From: Verrucomicrobiales bacterium
GTDB taxonomy: Bacteria > Verrucomicrobiota > Verrucomicrobiia > Limisphaerales > J093
Length of the DNA: 64,000 nucleotides
Direction of reading: 5' to 3'
Assembly: GCA_024233215.1 (NCBI GenBank)
Contig: JACKPW010000007.1
Location: 186,001-250,000 of the forward strand
In this document: piece by piece, positions 18,396 to 26,216 of the stretch
Layout of the letters: every line of letters begins with the position of its first letter
How positions within the stretch are numbered: the stretch's first letter is position 1
Position numbers and translations under genes: made by a program
Notes under the pieces: generated by a model
Database searches by the model: none
What the model saw: only the letters and a program-made list of their open reading frames with translations
What the model was told of the DNA's origin: nothing

Positions 18396-19670
18396 ATGCA
18401 AGCAACTCCCTGGCAGCGTCCGCTCCTCGCCGTAATGCTCCTCGCCCCCACGTTCACTCCGGTGAACGTCCTCCCGGCCGACGCCCTCCCTCCCGTCCGC
18501 GCCATCACTCAAGGCCCGGCGTTTCACTGGTTCGGCTACTACGACAAGCTGGAATTCGATCCCACCGGTCGCTTCGTGCTCGCGAATGAGGTCGACTTCG
18601 AAGGACGTTCCCCGAAAGGCGGCGATGTCATCCGCGTCGGCATGGTGGATCTGCGGGATGGGGATCGCTGGATCGAGCTGGGCACCTCGCGGGCATGGGG
18701 ATGGCAGCAAGGTTGCATGTTGCAATGGCGTCCCGGGTCAATGTCCGAGGTCCTCTGGAACGACCGGGAAGGCGACCGTTTCGTCTGTCGGATCATGGAC
18801 GTGTTCAGCCGTAAGGTTCGGACGATTCCGTGGCCCATTTACGCTCTCAGCCCGGATGGACGTTCGGCCGTCACCGCCGAGTTCCGCCGCATCCAGGACA
18901 TGCGCCCCGGCTACGGCTACGCCGGTCTTCCCGACCCATTCGGGGATCAGGTGGCTCCCACCGAATCCGGAATCCACGTGGTCGACCTGGAAACCGGCAC
19001 CGCGCGGCTGGTGGTCTCGCTGGCACAGGCCGCCGCCATTCCGTTCGAGGCGAACCCCACCGAGTTCGACGGCGTCAAGCACTGGTTCAACCACCTGCTT
19101 TGGAACACCGACGGCACGCGGTTCCTGTTCCTGCATCGCTGGCGACCGGCGGACGGCTCGAAGTATCGCGGGGTGGGCGGCTTCGGGACCCGGATGTTCA
19201 CCTGCAATCCCGACGGCAGCGACCTGTTCATCCTGGATCCGAACGGCCAGACCTCGCATTTCATCTGGCGTGACCCCGACACCGTCACCGCCTGGGCCTG
19301 GCATCCGTCACACGGCTCAAAGTTCTACAACTTCCATGATCGAACCCAGAAGGTGGAGGTGGTGGGACCCGAGGTTATGACGGTGAACGGTCACAACACC
19401 TACCTGCCGGGCAACGAGTGGATTCTCAACGACACGTACCCCGACAAGGCACGCCTCCAGCACCCGTACCTCTATCACGTGCCCACCGGACGGCGGGTGC
19501 CGGTCGGCCATTTCCTGTCACCGCCGGGATACACCGGGGAGTGGCGCTGCGACCTGCACCCGCGATCCAGCCCCGACGGCACCAAGGTGGTGATCGATTC
19601 CACGCACGACGGAAAGGGCAGGCAGCTCTACCTGATCGATATCGGCGGGGTGCTCGGAAACGCCCAGTAG
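18396..19670 (+). CDS. Secreted TolB-like beta-propeller protein
   Basis: 424 residues from ATG 18396, which begins a signal peptide (about 1-30). The open frame extends to an earlier ATG at 18351, but without a sensible signal. The mature part has WD/PD40-type repeats: FDPTGRFVLANE, LSPDGRSAVTAEF, WNTDGTRFLFLHRW, CNPDGSDLFILD, SSPDGTKVVIDSTHDGKGRQLYLID. This pattern is common to TolB and oligogalacturonate-lyase-like propellers of this phylum. No complete catalytic set is evident, so binding, or an uncharacterised hydrolytic or lyase role in the periplasm, remains open. It stands alone on the plus strand, followed by a 118-bp palindromic repeat. Confidence 0.85.
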   Translation: MQATPWQRPLLAVMLLAPTFTPVNVLPADALPPVRAITQGPAFHWFGYYDKLEFDPTGRFVLANEVDFEGRSPKGGDVIRVGMVDLRDGDRWIELGTSRAWGWQQGCMLQWRPGSMSEVLWNDREGDRFVCRIMDVFSRKVRTIPWPIYALSPDGRSAVTAEFRRIQDMRPGYGYAGLPDPFGDQVAPTESGIHVVDLETGTARLVVSLAQAAAIPFEANPTEFDGVKHWFNHLLWNTDGTRFLFLHRWRPADGSKYRGVGGFGTRMFTCNPDGSDLFILDPNGQTSHFIWRDPDTVTAWAWHPSHGSKFYNFHDRTQKVEVVGPEVMTVNGHNTYLPGNEWILNDTYPDKARLQHPYLYHVPTGRRVPVGHFLSPPGYTGEWRCDLHPRSSPDGTKVVIDSTHDGKGRQLYLIDIGGVLGNAQ

Positions 19671-19701
19671 CCGGCGACGTCAGATGTCTCACACCGTCTT
19701 T

Positions 19702-19819
19702 CGTAGCGTAGATATCTGATCTGCTGTATCGCCGAATTCCATTCGGCAGAGCACCCGGATTCTCAGAAGGTCTGCGGGTCGGATACCCGCGATACAGCAG
19801 ATCAGATATCTGCGCTACC
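19702..19819. repeat. Long palindromic repeat R1, copy 1
   Basis: The outer arms GATATCTGATCTGCTG and CAGCAGATCAGATATC are perfectly complementary, extended by CGTAGCG/CGCTAC at the ends. Inside are two small hairpins (GCCGAAT/ATTCGGC and GCGGGT/ACCCGC). A second copy with changed but still paired inner stems lies at 22298-22416. It separates the convergent ends of the TolB-like gene and the nucleotidyltransferase gene. Confidence 0.8.
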
Positions 19820-19862
19820 AGCGGCTGCGCGTTCAGCCCGCTTCGGGTGGGAAATAGACGGG

Positions 19863-20615
19863 CTAAAGTTCGCCGCGTTCAAGCTGTCCCAGCGTTTCGG
19901 GATCACGCACGTCGACCCAACGATCCGCGATCTGGAGGCCGGCGATACGTTCGCCGGCTTCGACCATCGTGCTGAGAGCGTCGGTCAACTCATATTCGCC
20001 GCGCGGCGAAGGCTGCAGCTGCGCGATATGCTCGAACACGACCGGGGCGAAGATGTAGATGCCCGCGTTGTACCAGGCCGGGGCACCCGGCTTCAGCCAG
20101 CCGGTCGCCCGCAACTCATCGAGTTGCGCATCACTCGGCTTTTCCACCACCCGGCGCAGACAGAACTCGTCGTCGAAAAAGTTGATGCCGCCCTTTCGCA
20201 CATCCTCGCCGCGCGTGACGGTGAGCAGTCCGGAGAACGTCCCCCCGGCAAACCGCTCGAGCATGCCCCGGTAGGTGCCCGGCTTCACCAGAATGTCGCC
20301 GTAGGTCAGGAGGAACGGTTCCGAACCCACGAATCCCCGCGCCGGCTCGACCGCCTTGCCGGTACCGTCCAGATCACCCTGTCGGCCGAACTCAATCCGC
20401 ACACCCCACTTCGATCCGTCGCCGAAGTGCGATTCCACCACCTCGGCACAGTGCTTGGTCACGATGAAGAACTCGCGGATGCCCGTCTCGATCAGGCCGG
20501 TGAGAATGTGTTCGAGAATCGGGCGGCCCTGGACGGGCAGCATGGGTTTGGGCATCTCCTGCGTGAGATGCTTCATGCGGGTGCCTTTACCGGCGGCGAG
20601 GAGGACTGCTTTCAA
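19863..20615 (-). CDS. Sugar-phosphate nucleotidyltransferase
   Basis: 250 residues, compact single-domain nucleotidyltransferase. It starts with the NTP-binding signature LLAAGKGTRMK (residues 5-15) and MPKPMLPV (21-28), then GTGKAV, LLTYGDIL (metal-binding Asp) and a closing VDVRDPETL. It transfers a nucleotidyl group to a sugar-1-phosphate, giving an NDP-sugar for cell-wall, lipopolysaccharide or exopolysaccharide synthesis. The size is like MurU and short glucose-1-phosphate thymidylyl- or mannose-1-phosphate guanylyltransferases that lack a C-terminal beta-helix; the exact substrate cannot be told. ApgM lies upstream on the same strand across 116 bp of heptamer repeats and a hairpin. Confidence 0.9.
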   Translation of the reverse strand: MKAVLLAAGKGTRMKHLTQEMPKPMLPVQGRPILEHILTGLIETGIREFFIVTKHCAEVVESHFGDGSKWGVRIEFGRQGDLDGTGKAVEPARGFVGSEPFLLTYGDILVKPGTYRGMLERFAGGTFSGLLTVTRGEDVRKGGINFFDDEFCLRRVVEKPSDAQLDELRATGWLKPGAPAWYNAGIYIFAPVVFEHIAQLQPSPRGEYELTDALSTMVEAGERIAGLQIADRWVDVRDPETLGQLERGEL

Positions 20616-20620
20616 GGGAA

Positions 20621-20683
20621 GTCAGGAGCTGGCAGTTAGGAGCTGGGAGCTGGAAGTTGGGAGATGGACGTCAGGAGCTGGAG
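20621..20683. repeat. Heptamer tandem repeat, locus 1
   Basis: About nine degenerate 7-mers in a row (GCTGGGA, GCTGGAA, GTTGGGA, GATGGAC, GTCAGGA and similar), G-rich on the plus strand. It lies between two minus-strand genes and runs into a 16-bp inverted repeat. Confidence 0.7.
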
Positions 20684-20714
20684 TGGGACGTGCCTGTGCC
20701 ACTCCAGCTCCTGA
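20671..20714. repeat. Perfect 16-bp inverted repeat after apgM
   Basis: TCAGGAGCTGGAGTGG at 20671-20686 and its exact complement at 20699-20714, separated by 12 bp. It is 17 bp past the apgM stop in transcript order. There is no T-tract on the minus strand, so it is not a classic intrinsic terminator; transcript 3'-end protection is possible. Confidence 0.65.
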
Positions 20715-20731
20715 AACGTGCCGCGGCAGGA

Positions 20732-21958
20732 CTAGGCCCCGAACTTGTCGAACATCTTCGCGTTCGCCTGCATCAGGCGGATGAGGTACTTGGCCTCGAA
20801 CACGCCCAGCGAACCCAGGTTGGCTCCGGTTTCGGTGAAGCGATCCAGTTTGTCGTTGCCGCTCAGGGCGGAGTGGAGCAGCACCGGCTGCGGATGCCAG
20901 GAGTGCCCTTTCACCGGGCAGGGGGTCGAATGATCACCGGTGATCGCGAGCACGTCCGGTTTCTTGCTGAGCAGGATCGGCAGTGCGGCGTCGAACTCCT
21001 CGACGTACTTCTTCTTCGCCTCGAAGTCGCCGTCCTCGCCCGCCTTGTCGGTGTACTTGAAGTGGATGAAGAAGTAATCGTAGTTGGCCCGCTCGGCAAG
21101 GTAGCGCTCGAACTGCTCCCGAATGGTCTGGGGTCCTTCGATCTTGGTCATCCCCACCAATTGGGCCAGCCCCTTGTACATCGGGTAAACCGCGAGGCAG
21201 GCGGCCTTCAGCTGGTAACGCTCATCGAACACCGGAATGTCCGGCTGATGCGCGATGCCACGCATGAGAAACCCGTTGGCCCGGGCCTCCCCCGCCAGCA
21301 GCGGCAGCGCCTGGGCGTAGAAGTCCTGGATGAGCTTCGCCACCTTCTTCTGCTTGGCGCTGGTCGGTTTCGAGGGTTTCGCCTCGGCAATCGGCTGGCC
21401 TTCGCGGCCGGGGTCGGTGTCGCTCAACGGCCCTTCCAACCCCGCGCCCCGAAACACGATCACGAACCGGTGCTCCTTGCCCGGCGTGATCATGACCTGC
21501 GTGGTGCCCAGCTTCTTGATCTTCTTCGACAGAATGGCGCAGAGACGCTCGCATTCCTCCGTCGGAATCCGGCCCGCACGGCGGTCGGTCACGTTGCCGT
21601 CGGCGTCCAGGGTGCAGAAGTTGGCCCGCGCGCAAACGTCCCCCGCCTTCAGGGTCACCCCCAGCCCAAGGGCCTCGATGACGCCCCGGCCCACCTGGAA
21701 TTCCAATGGATCGTAGCCAAACAGGCCCAGGTGACCAGGACCGCTGCCAGGCGTGATGCCGGGCGCCACCGGGATCATCCGGCCCTGGGCGCAACCGGCG
21801 CGCACCAGAGCGTCGAGGTTCGGCGTATGGGCGGCTTCCAGGGGGGTCATGTTGCCCTGGCTGGAAGTGGCGATGTCGCCCAGGCCGTCGAGCACCACCA
21901 GCGCCAGTTTGGCACCGGTCTTGGTGGTCAATTGTGAATAGACTTCGTCGAGGTTCAT
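20732..21958 (-). CDS. apgM: 2,3-bisphosphoglycerate-independent phosphoglycerate mutase (archaeal type)
   Basis: 408 residues from ATG 21958 (MNLDEVYSQL); the frame is open about 318 bp further upstream, but that part is repeat-derived. Alkaline-phosphatase-superfamily features are visible: LVVLDGLGD (metal Asp), TPLEAAHTPNLDALV, GSGPGHLGLFGYDP, ITGDHSTPCPVKGHSWHPQPVLL (metal His/Asp), and FLMRGIAHQPDIPVF. These match ApgM rather than the longer GpmI. It interconverts 3- and 2-phosphoglycerate in glycolysis and gluconeogenesis in the cytoplasm, using divalent metal. A nucleotidyltransferase gene follows on the same strand. Confidence 0.95.
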   Translation of the reverse strand: MNLDEVYSQLTTKTGAKLALVVLDGLGDIATSSQGNMTPLEAAHTPNLDALVRAGCAQGRMIPVAPGITPGSGPGHLGLFGYDPLEFQVGRGVIEALGLGVTLKAGDVCARANFCTLDADGNVTDRRAGRIPTEECERLCAILSKKIKKLGTTQVMITPGKEHRFVIVFRGAGLEGPLSDTDPGREGQPIAEAKPSKPTSAKQKKVAKLIQDFYAQALPLLAGEARANGFLMRGIAHQPDIPVFDERYQLKAACLAVYPMYKGLAQLVGMTKIEGPQTIREQFERYLAERANYDYFFIHFKYTDKAGEDGDFEAKKKYVEEFDAALPILLSKKPDVLAITGDHSTPCPVKGHSWHPQPVLLHSALSGNDKLDRFTETGANLGSLGVFEAKYLIRLMQANAKMFDKFGA

Positions 21959-22092
21959 GTAACGTCCAAGTTCAATGTCAGGTTCAATTCCGGAAACCGC
22001 CGGGCCACGAAACTCCCCGCCCGCACGGCGGCCGCATACTCGACCAAAGCCCGACCGGGCGCAACGGCTTTGTCCGGCAGGCACGCGCGTCA

Positions 22093-22130
22093 GCGCCTTG
22101 GACTGCGCGCGATCCCAATCGCCGCTTTGG
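22093..22130 (-). repeat. Hairpin repeat R2b, copy 1
   Basis: On the minus strand reads CCAAAGCGGCGATTGGG then ATCGCGCGCAGTCCAAGG, a GCGAT/ATCGC hairpin related to R2. Similar copies are at 24907 and 45992. Confidence 0.6.
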
Positions 22131-22251
22131 GGTGTCCCGCCAGTTTCAGTTTCGGGCACGACCCCGGCCGTCCCCATGCAATCCAACCACGAATAGACAC
22201 CACTCCACACGAATGAGAATGCGGCTTTCAAGAACGGTGGGGCCGCGGCAC

Positions 22252-22445
22252 GGAGGCCACCCAGGGCCAGTGACAAAGTCAGCGCAAGTCGTTGGTTCGT
22301 AGCGCAGATATCGGATCTGCTGTATCGCCGAATTCAATTCTGCAGAGCGTCCGAACCTCCGAAGGCTTGCGGATTGGGAAATCCGCGATACAGCAGATTT
22401 GGAAATCTGCGCTACGACTTTGTCAATGGCCCTGGGAGGCCACCC
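22252..22445. mobile_element. MITE-like element: long palindrome R1 (copy 2) with inverted arms and flanking direct repeats
   Basis: The R1 palindrome (22298-22416) is nested in a second inverted repeat (CCCAGGGCCAGTGACAAAGTC at 22260-22280 versus the complement of 22416-22436, 20 of 21 matching). An 11-bp direct repeat GGAGGCCACCC is found at both ends (22252-22262 and 22435-22445). Direct repeats outside inverted repeats are the layout of a small non-autonomous transposable element, though the direct repeat slightly overlaps the arms. No transposase is present nearby. Confidence 0.5.
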
Positions 22446-22596
22446 GGTGGTAACGGAAGCCGGAACCTGGCGGCCTTCGGAATGCCCTCCCATTCGTGTC
22501 GATTCGTGGTGATGCTTGGTTCTCTCCTGAATCGTTGCGACCTCGGGTCTCGGCGTTTAGGGGATGGACTCCGGCCTTCGGATCCCGGGGGCGTCT

Positions 22597-22645
22597 CGAA
22601 AAGCGGTGAAGGCTTCGCTTTTCACCGCACTCCACGACCTGGCGG
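22597..22645 (+). repeat. Dispersed hairpin repeat R2, copy 2
   Basis: AAAAGCGGTGAAGGCTTC, GCTTTTCACCGCACTCCA, then CGACCTGGCGGAAT. Same order of two hairpins as the copies at 12083 and 25021. Confidence 0.75.
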
Positions 22646-22724
22646 AATCCCGAGGACCGGCTCGGAAGACCCGATGGGAGCTTGAGCGCGGCCGTCCTGG
22701 AGCGCATGGTCGCTCCGACCAGCC

Positions 22725-24848
22725 ATGAAGACGTTCCTTTGCCTCGCCGCCCTTGTCGCCGCCCGGCTCAACTTCGCCGCCAACACCGCAACCACGCCCC
22801 TGCCTGGCGACGCGCTGCTACGCGACTACTTCGCCGCCGAGGTGGGCCGGATCGCCCGGGACTGCGAAGCCGCCACCCAACCGGACCGGTGGAAGGTCGA
22901 CCAGGAAATGCGCCGGGAACAACTCCAGGACATGCTCGGTCTCAAACCCTGGCCCGAGCGCGGCGATCTGCACCCGGTCATCACCGGTCGGATCGAGCGG
23001 GAGGATTTCGCCGTCGAGAAGCTGCAATTCCAGTCGTTGCCCGGCCTTTATGTCACCGGCGACCTCTACCTGCCGAAGGACGTCCCGAAGCCGGCGCCTG
23101 CGATCCTCTACGTCTGCGGCCACAGCTATCAGATCAAGGACGGCGTCAGCTTCGGCAACAAGGCCGGCTACCAGCATCACGGCATCTGGTTCGCGCAGCA
23201 CGGCTACGTCTGCCTGATCATCGACACCCTGCAACTCGGCGAAATCCAGGGCATCCACCACGGCACCTATCGCGAAGGCCGATGGTGGTGGAACAGTCGT
23301 GGTTACACCCCCGGCGGGGTGGAAGCCTGGAACTCGATCCGCGCGCTCGACTACCTGCAAACCCGCCCGGAAGTGGACTCGGAACGGTTCGGCATGACCG
23401 GACGTTCCGGCGGTGGAGCTTATTCCTGGTTTGCGGCGGCATTGGACAAGCGGATCAAGGTCGTCGCGCCGGTGGCCGGGATCACCGATCTCCAGAACCA
23501 CGTGGTGGACGGCACGGTGGAGGGCCATTGCGACTGCATGTTCTTCGTGAACACCTACCGCTGGGATTATCCGATGCTGGCGGCGCTGGTGGCGCCGCGT
23601 CCGTTGCTCCTCTGCAACTCGGACAAGGACAGCATCTTCCCGCTCGACGGCGTGCTGCGTGTGCATGGGACATTGAAACGCATTTACGACGGCTGGGGCG
23701 TGGGCGACCGGTTGGGCCTGCTGATCACGGAGGGACCGCACAAAGACACGCAGGACCTGCAGGTGCCGGTGTTCCGGTGGTTCAATCGCTGGCTCAAGCA
23801 GGAAGATCCGCTGATCCAGCGCGCCGCCGAAAAGCGGCTTGAGCCTGCTGAACTGAGGGTCTTCGACGAACTGCCGGCGGACGAGATCAACACGCGCATC
23901 GACGAGCTGTTCGTGCCGCTGGCGAAGGAGCCGGCGGTCCCGGAGAACGCTAATGAATGGGCGAAGCTGCGCGACCAGTGGATAAGCGGGCTTAAGGACA
24001 AAGTGTTCCGCGGATGGCCGGAGGAATCCCGGAACCCGCCAGTACCCATCAACAGGAATCTGGTTCCGTTCGACAAGCACTGCCAGTTGGGCACCGCGCG
24101 GGTCCCTGTTGGAGATGGTGTTTATCTCCCGTTGGTGACCCTGGAGCTGAATGAAAAGCGTCCATCTAACTCCGAGATCCTCCTGGTGGTTTGCAGCCCG
24201 GATCAATGGGCGACGGTGATCGGCGAGATCCAGGCACATGAGTATTCCGCAACTACCGGATCTGACCGCAAGGTGCTTCTCGAAACGATCGGCGCGACCG
24301 ATTCGGTTGCAGACCAACCGAACGAGCCAGAGGCCCCCTTCATCGACAGTATGATGAACGTGGTTTACGGGCTCCGCCTGTCAGCCTCCGTTGCCCCGCG
24401 CGGGATTGGAGCGACCGCGTGGAGTGTGGATGCAAGGAAGCAGGTCCAGATCCGCCGTCGGTTCATGCTTTTGGGCCAGACCCTGGCTGGGATGCGAGTG
24501 AGAGATGTTATCCAAACCGTGCGTGCTCTGAGGGAGTTGCCGGCACAAACAGGATTGCCGGTAACTCTGGTAGCCGATAACGACATGGCCATGAACGCCC
24601 TGCTCGCCGCCATCATGGAACCCGGAATCACCGAGCTCGTGCTGAAGCGGCTACCGGGCTCCTACCGTGACGCACCGGATTATCTGAACCTGGCGCGCGT
24701 GGCGGATGTCCCGCAGTTGCTCGCCCTCGCGGCCGAGCGGACGCAGATCGTGTTGTGGGACACGTCGCCGGAAGTCGCCCGATTCGCCAATGCCGTCGGT
24801 GAGAAACTCGGCTGGAAACCGGTCGTGTGCGAGGCGAGTAGCGAGTAG
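22725..24848 (+). CDS. Secreted acetyl-xylan-esterase-like alpha/beta hydrolase, two-part
   Basis: 707 residues with a signal peptide (about 1-20). The first half is an alpha/beta hydrolase: ILYVCGHSYQIKDG for the strand and oxyanion region, nucleophile Ser228 in GRSGGGAYS, a late acid in LLLCNSDKDSIFPLDG, and His in EGPHKDTQDLQ. Such proteins are usually annotated as acetyl xylan esterase or dienelactone-hydrolase-like. The second half (about 430-707) starts after a linker and looks like another alpha/beta-type domain without a clear nucleophile motif (ILLVVCSPDQW, ITELVLKRLPGSY). Likely role: deacetylating plant or algal polysaccharide outside the cytoplasm. It is monocistronic, behind the repeat-rich gap. 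Confidence 0.85.
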   Translation: MKTFLCLAALVAARLNFAANTATTPLPGDALLRDYFAAEVGRIARDCEAATQPDRWKVDQEMRREQLQDMLGLKPWPERGDLHPVITGRIEREDFAVEKLQFQSLPGLYVTGDLYLPKDVPKPAPAILYVCGHSYQIKDGVSFGNKAGYQHHGIWFAQHGYVCLIIDTLQLGEIQGIHHGTYREGRWWWNSRGYTPGGVEAWNSIRALDYLQTRPEVDSERFGMTGRSGGGAYSWFAAALDKRIKVVAPVAGITDLQNHVVDGTVEGHCDCMFFVNTYRWDYPMLAALVAPRPLLLCNSDKDSIFPLDGVLRVHGTLKRIYDGWGVGDRLGLLITEGPHKDTQDLQVPVFRWFNRWLKQEDPLIQRAAEKRLEPAELRVFDELPADEINTRIDELFVPLAKEPAVPENANEWAKLRDQWISGLKDKVFRGWPEESRNPPVPINRNLVPFDKHCQLGTARVPVGDGVYLPLVTLELNEKRPSNSEILLVVCSPDQWATVIGEIQAHEYSATTGSDRKVLLETIGATDSVADQPNEPEAPFIDSMMNVVYGLRLSASVAPRGIGATAWSVDARKQVQIRRRFMLLGQTLAGMRVRDVIQTVRALRELPAQTGLPVTLVADNDMAMNALLAAIMEPGITELVLKRLPGSYRDAPDYLNLARVADVPQLLALAAERTQIVLWDTSPEVARFANAVGEKLGWKPVVCEASSE

Positions 24849-24906
24849 CGAGTGGCAAAGTCCAAGACGCGACGAGGTCCCGAACGGGCGGCCGAACCTC
24901 GCATCA

Positions 24907-24944
24907 GCGTCGTGGAGTGCGGCGATCCGAATCGCCGCTTTTCG
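24907..24944 (-). repeat. Hairpin repeat R2b, copy 2
   Basis: Minus-strand reading: AAAAGCGGCGATTCGG then ATCGCCGCACTCCACGACGC, a GGCGAT/ATCGCC hairpin. Confidence 0.65.
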
Positions 24945-25020
24945 TTCAATTTGAGACCGGGCAGACAAGCCCCTCACCCAGGCATCCCTGTTTTCCGGAA
25001 CCGCCGGCCACTGCGGGGGA

Positions 25021-25069
25021 AAAGCGGTGAAGGCTGCCGCTTTTCACCGCACTCCAAAACCTGGCGGAG
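25021..25069 (+). repeat. Dispersed hairpin repeat R2, copy 3
   Basis: AAAGCGGTGAAGGCTGC, CGCTTTTCACCGCACTCC, then AAAACCTGGCGGAG; almost identical to copy 1 at 12083. Confidence 0.75.
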
Positions 25070-25094
25070 TTCGGGACTTGCCGCCACCCTGTTC

Positions 25095-25150
25095 CCCCAT
25101 CTCCCATTCCCTATCTCCTATCTCCCATCTCCTACCTCCCATCCCCTCCC
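25095..25150. repeat. Heptamer tandem repeat, locus 2
   Basis: Eight 7-mers in register (CCCCATC, TCCCATT, CCCTATC, TCCTATC, TCCCATC, TCCTACC, TCCCATC, CCCTCCC). G-rich on the minus strand, which is the transcript strand of pheA; it begins 4 bp after the pheA stop. Confidence 0.75.
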
Positions 25151-25154
25151 TGTT

Positions 25155-26216
25155 TCACGCCGCCTTCGGGTACGACCCGAGCACCTTGACCATGCTGCAG
25201 TAGTCATCCAGCGCCTTGATCGCCCGGGCGACCGGCTCGTTTTGCACGTGGCCGTCGAGATCGATGAAGAAGTAATAGGCCCAGGCTTTCCGTTTGCTGG
25301 GGCGCGACTCGATCTTGGTGAGGTTGATCTCGTTTTCGCGGAACGGCTCAAGGCACTTGTGCAGGGCGCCCACCTTGTCAGCGATGCTCAGGATGAGGCT
25401 GGTGCGGTCGTTGCCGGTGGGTTGCGGAATCTGCCGGCCGAGCACCAGGAACCGGGTGGCATTCGCGGAGTTGTCCTGCAGATCGGCGTGGAGCAACTGC
25501 AATTGGTAACGATCCGCTGCCAACGCGCTCGCGATGGCCGCCGTGGCGGGATCCTCCGCCGCCAGTTCAGCCGCCCGGGTCGTGGAAGAGGTCTCGATCA
25601 CCTCGACCTCGGGCAGGTGGTTGCGGACCCACGACCGGCATTGTGCCAGCGCCTGGGGATGCGAGTAGAGCCGCTTGATCCCGCTCTGCGGTCCCCGTCC
25701 CACGAGGCAATGCTGGATGGGCATGACGATCTCCGCCACGACCCGCAGTTCGGTGTCCACGAACATGTCGAGCGTGCTCGTGACCACGCCCTCGGTGGAG
25801 TTTTCCACGGGCACCACGCCGTAATCCGCCCGCCGTTGACTGACTTCCGCGAACACATCCGGCACGGTCTTGAGCGGGACGTAGTTGAGGCTCGCCCCAA
25901 ACCGGCGGACCGCCGCCTGATGGGTGAAGGTGGCCTCCGGGCCGAAGTAGGCGATGTTCAAGGACTTTTCGAGGGAAAGCGCGCTGGACATGATCTCGCG
26001 ATAGATCGCCTGGAGCGACTCGTTTGTCAGCGGGCCCTCGTTCAGAGCGCACAACCGGTCCAGAATCGCGCGTTCGCGGTGCGGGGCGTATATCTCGCCG
26101 CCGGACTTGAGCTTCACCTCCCCGATCTTCAGCACGTGGCGGGTGCGCTCGTTGAGCAACCGGACGATCTCCTTGTCCAACCGGTCGATGGCTTGGCGAC
26201 TTTCTTCGAGGTTCAT
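25155..26216 (-). CDS. pheA: Bifunctional chorismate mutase / prephenate dehydratase
   Basis: 353 residues. The N-terminal AroQ-type chorismate mutase helices (about 1-85) include the pattern LDKEIVRLLNERTRHVLKIG. The prephenate dehydratase domain (about 90-270) has FGPEATFTHQAA, VPVENSTEGVV, the STTRAA catalytic-threonine motif and TRFLVLGR. A C-terminal ACT domain with the ESRP motif (about residue 298) should give phenylalanine feedback control. It makes phenylpyruvate from chorismate for phenylalanine synthesis. The start overlaps the scpB stop by 4 bp (ATGA), so it is probably translated from the scpA-scpB-pheA message. Confidence 0.96.
   Translation of the reverse strand: MNLEESRQAIDRLDKEIVRLLNERTRHVLKIGEVKLKSGGEIYAPHRERAILDRLCALNEGPLTNESLQAIYREIMSSALSLEKSLNIAYFGPEATFTHQAAVRRFGASLNYVPLKTVPDVFAEVSQRRADYGVVPVENSTEGVVTSTLDMFVDTELRVVAEIVMPIQHCLVGRGPQSGIKRLYSHPQALAQCRSWVRNHLPEVEVIETSSTTRAAELAAEDPATAAIASALAADRYQLQLLHADLQDNSANATRFLVLGRQIPQPTGNDRTSLILSIADKVGALHKCLEPFRENEINLTKIESRPSKRKAWAYYFFIDLDGHVQNEPVARAIKALDDYCSMVKVLGSYPKAA

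Larger units (their letters stand above)
21959..22724. other. 766-bp intergenic region built of repeats
   Basis: Divergent gap between apgM and the esterase-like gene. It holds an R2b hairpin (22093-22130), CACGAAT-type repeats (about 22186-22215 and 22491-22512), the long palindrome R1 inside extra inverted and direct repeats (22252-22445), and an R2 hairpin (22597-22645). No credible gene is seen; open frames are chance products of the repeats. Confidence 0.6.
24849..25154. other. 306-bp convergent gap with repeats
   Basis: Holds an R2b hairpin (24907-24944), an R2 hairpin (25021-25069) and an eight-unit heptamer array (25095-25150) that ends just past the pheA stop. No gene is seen. Confidence 0.6.
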
